Positions 57,494-64,000 of a DNA stretch of 64,000 bases are shown here, piece after piece. The stretch is from NCBI GenBank assembly GCA_034359265.1, contig CP136891.1, forward strand, positions 9,562,501 through 9,626,500, read 5' to 3'. The notes beneath the pieces were generated by a model. That model saw only the letters and a list, made by a program, of their open reading frames with translations, was not told the DNA's origin and made no database searches. A program made the translations under genes and the position numbers. Origin of the DNA: Canna indica (Eukaryota > Streptophyta > Magnoliopsida > Zingiberales > Cannaceae). How positions within the stretch are numbered: position 1 is the stretch's first letter; each line of letters begins with the position of its first letter.

Positions 57494-60400
57494 TTATTCC
57501 TCATCATCTGAATAATAGTCTTCGAATTCTTCTTCTTCTTCCTCTTCTTCCTCATCTTCTTCATCTCCAGCTTCCTCAATTTCATGATCGTCATCATCAG
57601 CATATTCAACTTCTAATTGAATTGACGTTGTGTCTGCATCCTCGAGTATTGGAATAATACGATCCACAGCAGGAAGATCATCTTCTTGATAGAAACCAGG
57701 AGGATCATTTTCTCCTACTATCGGATCAATTTTTCCTCTACCTTTTGTCTTACAGACTACACGTCAATCTGCTCTATCTTTATTTCGAGCCGGATACTTC
57801 GCGTAATATACTTGTTCGGCTTGTGATGCCAATATAAAAGGCTCATTTGCTACCAATTTCGATTTGTAATTAACCTCAACAAGTTTGTATTTTGGATGAA
57901 CTTTCATGCCCCTTTCTGTTGTATCGAACCAATGACATCTAAATAGGATCACTGATTTCAAGCCGAAGTAGTGTAACTCTATCACTTCTTCCACCAGTCC
58001 ATAAAAATCCATATCACATTCAACATAGGTTGTCCCTTTCACGCAGACCCCAGCATTCATCGTCTTCTTTGTAAATGAATATTCAACCGTGTGAAATTTA
58101 TACCCGTTAACAAAATATCCGCTATAGCACGACACAAGTCGCGACGGTCCACTAACAAACTCAAATATTCTTTCATCTATTTCAGCTCTGTGATCTTTGT
58201 TGTAAGTCTGAATCCAAGTAGGGAAATCACGATTCTGTAATCTCTCCAATTCTTGATCGTTGTGAATAGAGTATTTTTGCACCATCTCAATGTCAAATAT
58301 TTCAATGAATTGTTCAATCTCTGGACAATTGAGTAATACATACAAGTGTGCCAAATGATACTCTTCATCGCTTAAGTGTCGAGATGGACGAGAACCAAAA
58401 GCACGACCAGAGTGACAAAATATATTTAAACGTCCATCTGAATGTCGAACACCCCCGTCGTCGTTACGTGGAAGACGATCAAATCTTGTCTGTACTGTCG
58501 ATTCAAAGTAAAATGAGCAGAATGTTGAAATTTCTTGGATGATATACGATTCAGATATTGATCCTTCAACAGCTGCGGTGTTCTTTACTTTTTTCTTCAG
58601 ACGATTCATGTATCTTTCAAATAAGTACATCCAACGATATTGGACGGGGCCACCAACTCGTGCCTCGTATGCCAAGTGTATCGGTAGATGCTCCATCGAG
58701 TCAAAAAATGCAGGAGGGAAAAACTGCTCCAGCTTGCATATGATTTCAACAATATTATTTTCAAGTGTAGACATATCTTCGACTCGAAGGACATTTGCAC
58801 AGATGCTTCTAAAAAACATACTTAATTCAGTCAACGGACCTCAAATATTATCAGGTAGAAGATCTCGAAATGCGATCGGAAGTAATCTCTGCATGAATAC
58901 ATGACAATCATGGCTCTTCATCCCTGATATTTTGCAATCATCGACGTTCACACATCGAGATAAGTTTGAAGCATATCCATCAGGTAATCTGAGTTCTTTT
59001 ACCCATTGACAAACATCTTTGATCTGTTGTTTATTTAACACATATAGGACCTTCGGTTTCAGATATCGTCCATTGACCTCTTGTAACTCCAACTCTGGTC
59101 TTTTACAAAGTATTTTCAGATCATGTCGGGCTTTGACATTATCTTTAGTTTTTCCAGAAATATCCATCACACTGTTGAAAATATTATCAAACACATTTTT
59201 TTCAATGTGCATGACATCTAAATTATGTCGAATCAATAATGAACTCCAATAGGGCAATTCCCAAAAGATACTTTTTTTCACCCAGTTGTGTGTTTGGCCA
59301 AAACCTGACACTCTTTCATTGCGACCAAATACTATATCTGGAAGTGCTGAAACACGTGCTAACATTTGTTCACCAGACAACATCGGTGGTGGCCCATCTC
59401 TTTCGACTCTGCCCTTAGTAAATTTATTACGATTCCTTCGATACTGATGATTAACCGGTAGGAATCGACGATGACAATCAAAGAATGAGATTTTTCGTCC
59501 GTTCTGAAGACTGATTGATTTAGAGTGTTCCATACAATACGGACAAGAGAGTCGGCCGTGAGTGCTCCAACCCGACAACATGCCGTACGCGGGGAAATCA
59601 TTGATTGTCCACAAGACCACGGCCTTTAAATTGAAGTTTTGCTTCCGATGACAATCATAAGTGATAGCTCCCTCAGTCCACAATGTTTTCAATTCATCTA
59701 TCAAGGGTCTGAGAAATATGTTAATTTCTTTTCGCGGACCCTTAGGACTCGGAATAATCATCGAAAGATAAATAAATTCATCTTTCATGCACATTGACGG
59801 TGGCAAATTATAAACTGTCAGCAGCACTGGCCAAACTGAATAAGGAGTTGCAGAATGTCCAAACGGATTAAAACCATGTGTGCACAATCCCAATCTGATA
59901 TTTCTAGTATCCCTAGCAAATGAAGGATAACATGTATCCAAATGTTTCCATGCTTCACTGTCAGATGGATGAGTCATTACTGTATCATCACGACTTCTTG
60001 CATGCCAACTCATGTAGGGGGTTATCTTTTCTGACATGAATAACCTTTGAAGCCTCGGTATTAGTGGAAAATACCGAAGCACCTTAAACGGGATATTTTT
60101 CTGTCGGACCAATTTCTTCTCCTTGTAACGAGGGTGTTGACATACAGGGCATTTATCCAACTGCACATTTTCTTTATAATATAAAATGCAGTTATTTTGG
60201 CACGCGTGTATTTTTTCGTACCCAAGCCCCAATTTTCTCATTAGTTTTTTAGTCTTATAAAAACTAGGCTCAAACTTGTTATCAGTAGGTAGCATTCCAT
60301 TAATCAATCCAGCAATCCGATCATACACAACTCCGTTGATATTACAATCGGCCTTGATGTTTAAGAGCTGTGTCATTGCTGAAAACCTAGTGTATTTAGG

Positions 60401-60958
60401 ATAATTCTCATACAAAGGTTCATCGGCAGCTTTCAACATCTCGTAAAATTCTGCAGCTTCTTTATTCGGTAATTCAATCTCTACCGCAGCCCCTACTTCT
60501 GTGATATCAACCGCTATAGTATCTGGTGGGACTGATGTCTGAAGAACTGGCCGATCAACATTATCATTCAGGCGGAATTGACCCCCAAGACTATCAAGTA
60601 TCATAGTTCTATAGGGATTACATTGACTGGATGAAGAAGCACCAGCAGAGGAAGATTCACCATATGTCTGAACGACAGGATTGCTCGACGTCCCGACTTC
60701 GTGTGACTCCCCGTGACAAGTCCATAAAAAATATCTTGGTGCAAATCCTTTGGTATATAGATGTAGAGTGACAGTATCCCGATCCAAAAATCGTCCATTT
60801 GAACAAATGCGGCACGGACATCGGATTTGATCACCCATGCTAACGAAATTCCGATTCGAATAGGCGAAATTTAGGAAGTACGTTACGCCTAATCGAAACT
60901 CATTCGTTAAAGCTCCACGATCAAGACGTCAGTACATCCAACTTCGATCAGCCGACAT
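57494..60958 (-). pseudogene. TNP2-like CACTA transposase, broken (outer copy)
   Basis: Inverted and nearly identical to 52508-55962, and lacking its 10-bp deletion. There are at least three nonsense changes: an Arg codon CGA in MYRR is TGA (near 60930), Trp in NIWGP is TGA (near 58838), and Trp in RADWRV is TGA (near 57762). Between them, frames of 665 and 356 codons are open and cover the Transposase_21 core and the DUF4218/DUF4216-like parts. Every lesion noticed is a G:C to A:T transition. Confidence 0.92.
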
Positions 60959-61037
60959 GATTCTGTCAATCAATGATAATTTCTTTGGTTAATGCATGTC
61001 TTTAGGTGAGATTGTCCTATTTCATTCGGGATTTATG

Positions 61038-61226
61038 TTATTCGTACTGTACTTACGTTTTTATTTTAACTGTGAACTAATTATTCTAAATTTCGGCAGC
61101 ATCTCCCTACAGTTCTCCGAATACGCATATCATCTGGGCGCGTATCGGAGAACAAGAGAGATGTTGCCGAAATTTAGAATAATTAGTTAATAGTTAAAAT
61201 AAAAACGTAAGTGCAGTACAAATAAC
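61038..61226 (-). other. Long hairpin in CACTA 5' leader (outer copy)
   Basis: Inverted counterpart of 52243-52434 with the same arms and loop; inner arms GGCAACATCTCTC and GGGAGATGCTGCC (minus-strand sense). Pairing extends to GTACTG/CAGTAC at the outer ends. Confidence 0.83.
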
Positions 61227-62352
61227 TATATTCCCAAATTGTCCAATCAGGGACAATTCAAGAATTGTACGTCGTATAAAAGATCATCTACTTCTTTTAC
61301 ACGAACATACAATCCCCGAACGGATCTAAGGTTTTGCTAAATCATATCCGACTCGTCGATGCGTACGTGAAACATATCAACTCGTCGGATGGATGAATAT
61401 TTTCTAAATGTTTCGAGACAGTTCGAGTCCATATTGGATGATTTTGGCCCGCGTCCGAAGTGGACGATTCCTGCGTGCGTCCGAAGTGGACGATTCCGGC
61501 GCGCGTCTGAACTGGACGATTCCGGCGCGAGTCCGAATTGGACGATTCCGGCGTGCATCCGAAGTGGACGATTCCGGCGCGTGTCCGAAATTAATCTAAA
61601 CCCTAATAATTAATCTAACAAATTAAACAATTAATCTAAACAATTAATTAACAATTATAAAACAATTAATTAACAATTATAAAATAATAAAAAATTATAT
61701 ATATATTTATAAATTCCGGCGCCGGAGTCAGGTGGACTCCGGCGCCGGCGTACAGTGGCCGGACACACTGTCCGGCCACTGTACAAGGTCCGGCGGCGGC
61801 CATCGGCCGACCGTCGCCGGCCGAAACCCTAGAAATAGGGTTTCGGTCGGATTGATTCCCGCCGGCCGCAACGGGAAGAGACGGCCGGCCGGCGAGGCAT
61901 ACCTGGACAAGTCGGCAGCAGCGGGAGGAGGAAGAGGCGTCGTCGGCGTCGGCAGCAGCAGCAGCGGCGGCGAGAGGCGTCGGCAGGAGCGGCGGCGGCA
62001 TCAGCGGGAGGAAGAAGGGTCGGGCGCGAGAGCGTGCCCTATATAAACTTATCAGCAATGGCTCACTCGCCCGTTAGAAAGTCGTTGCTGATAAGTTATC
62101 ATCAGCAACGGTCACTTATCCGTTAGGAAGCCGTTGCTGATAATTAAAATATCAGCAACGGCTCGCCTTTCCGTCAGAAAGCCGTTGCTGATAATTAAAA
62201 TAATCCGCAACGGCTCGGGTATCCGTTAGAACGCCGTTGCAGATACAAATATCTGCAACGGCTCGGGCGGCCGTAAGAATGTCGTTGCAAATAGCAACGG
62301 CTTGAGCGGCCGTTGCTGATAGCCGTTGCTGAAGACCAAGTTTCTAGTAGTG

Positions 62353-62433
62353 GAGGCTGCCACCTGTTCGGCCCGCGTGGTCGCCTGCGGCCGTTGCTGA
62401 TAGTCGTTGCTGAAGACCAAGTTTCTAGTAGTG
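62353..62433. repeat. Filler plus duplicated CACTA terminus
   Basis: After the terminus at 62352 comes a 38-bp piece, GAGGCTGCCACCTGTTC + GGCCCGCGTGGTCGCCTGCG, matching ORF2 exon 1 (57245-57282) with one change. A second copy of the terminal about 43 bp (GCCGTTGCTGATAGTCG to TTTCTAGTAGTG) follows. This is a templated-insertion structure. Confidence 0.9.
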
Positions 62434-62436
62434 TTT

Positions 62437-63075
62437 ATTATGTTATTACGAATTGTAATAAATTATAATAGTACTTATTTGTTTTTTCCATTTTGTATTT
62501 ACTTTTATCATTTTAGAATAAATTATAGTATCGCCAGAAAAACGTACAAGTGGAATATTATAATATTTTTAGAATAAATATGTTGTATGAATAAATTATA
62601 AATTAGTATAAACATTAATATTATTAAGAAATATAATTTTATCATTTAATCTCAATTCCTTGTTTAACTTCTATATTTCTATTTGTCCATTCCATTCCTA
62701 GTCAATTCCACAATAAACTATTTTAAATAATTAAAAATTATATCGGTTATATTTTTTAATTAGTATCTTGTTTTTAAAAACTATAGAATTTGTAATTTTA
62801 TTATGTTATTATGAATTGTAATAAATTATAATAGTATTTATTTGTTTTTTCATTTTGTATCTATTTTTATCATTTTATAATAAATTATAGTATCATTAGA
62901 AAGACTTACAAGTCAAATATTATAATATTTTTAGAAAAAATATGATTTGCAAATAAATTATAAATTAGTATAAATATTAATATTATTAAAAACATTTTTA
63001 TCATTTAATCTCAATTCCTTGTTTAACTTCTATATTTTTATATATTATTTGTCCATTTCATTGATCGTCAATTCC
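62437..63075. repeat. Diverged tandem duplication, unit about 360 bp
   Basis: 62437-62700 and about 62799-63065 share TTATTATGTTATTA(C/T)GAATTG, AATAAATTATAATAGTA, TAAATTATAGTATC and CTCAATTCCTTGTTTAACTT in the same order. They are clearly diverged, so this is an older event than the one at 7.8-9.6 kb. Very AT-rich, non-coding. Confidence 0.75.
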
Positions 63076-64000
63076 ACCAAGTATATTTATTGATCGAGCA
63101 AACAGACCCTGTATAATTATCTACAATATATCTATAATATATTATTGGTTTGCCAAGTATATTTGCATGCATGGCTAATTAATTTGCCAGCCAATTTATT
63201 TTTCGATTAATTAAATAATCTGACCTATATTACTTACTATGAACTCCATGAACATTGTTAATATATCTATTTGAATTTGAATGCTTGATTATATTAATAT
63301 ATCTTTCATCAAAGTTCTCAATAGTCATGTGGGACCCTAAAGTGGTGAGGGAACATGCTTTAAATTCTAATCATGATGATTAATGACGATACTTAATCTT
63401 GATAATGTAGAAGAAGAAACATCATCATCTAAGATGGATGATTAATTATAAAAAAAATAATAGTGATCTGTTCATAATTTATGGAAACAAAACCAAAGTC
63501 ATCTCCTTTAATTATTTCTATTGGTGGTTGATGTTGATTTTCTATTAATAAAAAGAACAAAAAACATTATCTGTGCAATGTATTATTGTATTTTCTATAA
63601 ATAAAAAGAACAAAAAATATTATCCTAATCCCATTTCAATAGATAAGTGAAATAAAACTCTCCGGTAGAACTATGGAATTTTAATATATACTTAATCTTA
63701 TTATATATTAATATTTACGTAGAATCTATCGCGTGTGTACCACTACAATAAAATTTTAATTTATCAGCGAAAAAATTTCAACGTGAGGCGCAAGCGTCGA
63801 AATGTAAAAAAAAGAAGTTAAACGTAGATAAGGGTGTGCATGGGTACCTGGTAGACCCAGAATCGATTGGAACGTACCCGATCGGGTAGGTTTTGGGTAG
63901 ACCCAAAAAATTCGAGTATGGTCCGGGTAACAAATCAAGGAACTAGTTAAATTCGATTCTGGTTCCACCATTTCGAGTACCTGGAATCGCTACTGGAACC
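63076..64000. other. AT-rich intergenic; transposon end at window edge
   Basis: No gene. From about 63832, AGGGTGTGCATGGGTACC followed by GGGTAGACCC words is like the start of the element type whose inverted end lies at 28815-28836; it runs off the window. Confidence 0.45.

Larger units (their letters stand above)
50081..62433 (-). mobile_element. Composite CACTA locus 4: minus element disrupted by a nested plus element
   Basis: Four family termini are visible: a 3'-type end at 50081 (CACTACTAGAAAAATGGGC), a 5'-type end at 51049 facing right, a 5'-type end at 62352 facing left and a duplicated 5'-type end at 62433. The outer minus element is 57120-62352 plus 50081-51048. 50081-51048 holds the 3' array (to about 50440) and the last ORF2 exon (ERQSQMMADIQAMLRNMSG to PSSS, stop at 50718). 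The flanks do not match as a target duplication: TCT before 50081, TTT after 62433, GAG after 62352. About 0.7 kb of ORF2 is missing from the outer element. Confidence 0.85.

Overview
The window is nuclear DNA from a flowering plant. It has intron-containing genes with plant-specific families, an AT-rich background, and En/Spm (CACTA), hAT, Mutator-like, LINE and LTR elements. Very GC-rich first exons (20.1, 38.9 and 45.2 kb) suggest a monocot, but this is inference and the species cannot be named.

Layout. 0-0.9 kb: 3' end of a bHLH transcription factor gene (+). 0.9-5.4 kb: intergenic, with two Mutator-like non-autonomous elements. 5.8-13 kb: an inverted pair of broken BNR/Asp-box sialidase-like genes, with a hAT element in one copy, a recent 876-bp tandem duplication and a second hAT-like element between them. 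15.2-18.4 kb: CACTA element 1, a deletion derivative. 20.1-21.0 kb: an intact DUF506 (PDDEXK-like) gene. 25.2-26.5 kb: CACTA element 2, which carries captured pectin methylesterase sequence. 30.8-34.2 kb: CACTA element 3 (minus). 36.8-37.3 kb: a small NOI/RIN4-like gene. 38.0-38.9 kb: an unrecognised gene (minus). 40.3-45.2 kb: a seven-exon membrane-protein gene (minus) with a retroposon in one intron. 46.5-50.1 kb: a LINE relic split by a probable solo LTR. 50.1-62.4 kb: a composite CACTA locus in which a plus-oriented element lies inside a minus-oriented one, giving a giant inverted repeat. 62.4-64 kb: AT-rich repeats.

The functional genes form no operon-like system; they are independent loci. 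The unifying theme is one CACTA family. Each copy shares terminal CACTACTAGAAA, subterminal arrays of AGCAACGGC / GCCGTTGCT hairpin units, a TATA box just inside the 5' array, and a leader carrying a 26-bp tandem repeat and (in all but element 2) a long hairpin about 70 bp upstream of the transposase start. Every transposase copy is broken. The points most worth following are the conserved leader hairpin (a possible small-RNA precursor), the pectin methylesterase capture with an open chimeric reading frame behind the transposon promoter, and the roughly 5-kb-arm inverted repeat at 51-62 kb.

All identifications come from reading the sequence and recalling family motifs. No searches were run.
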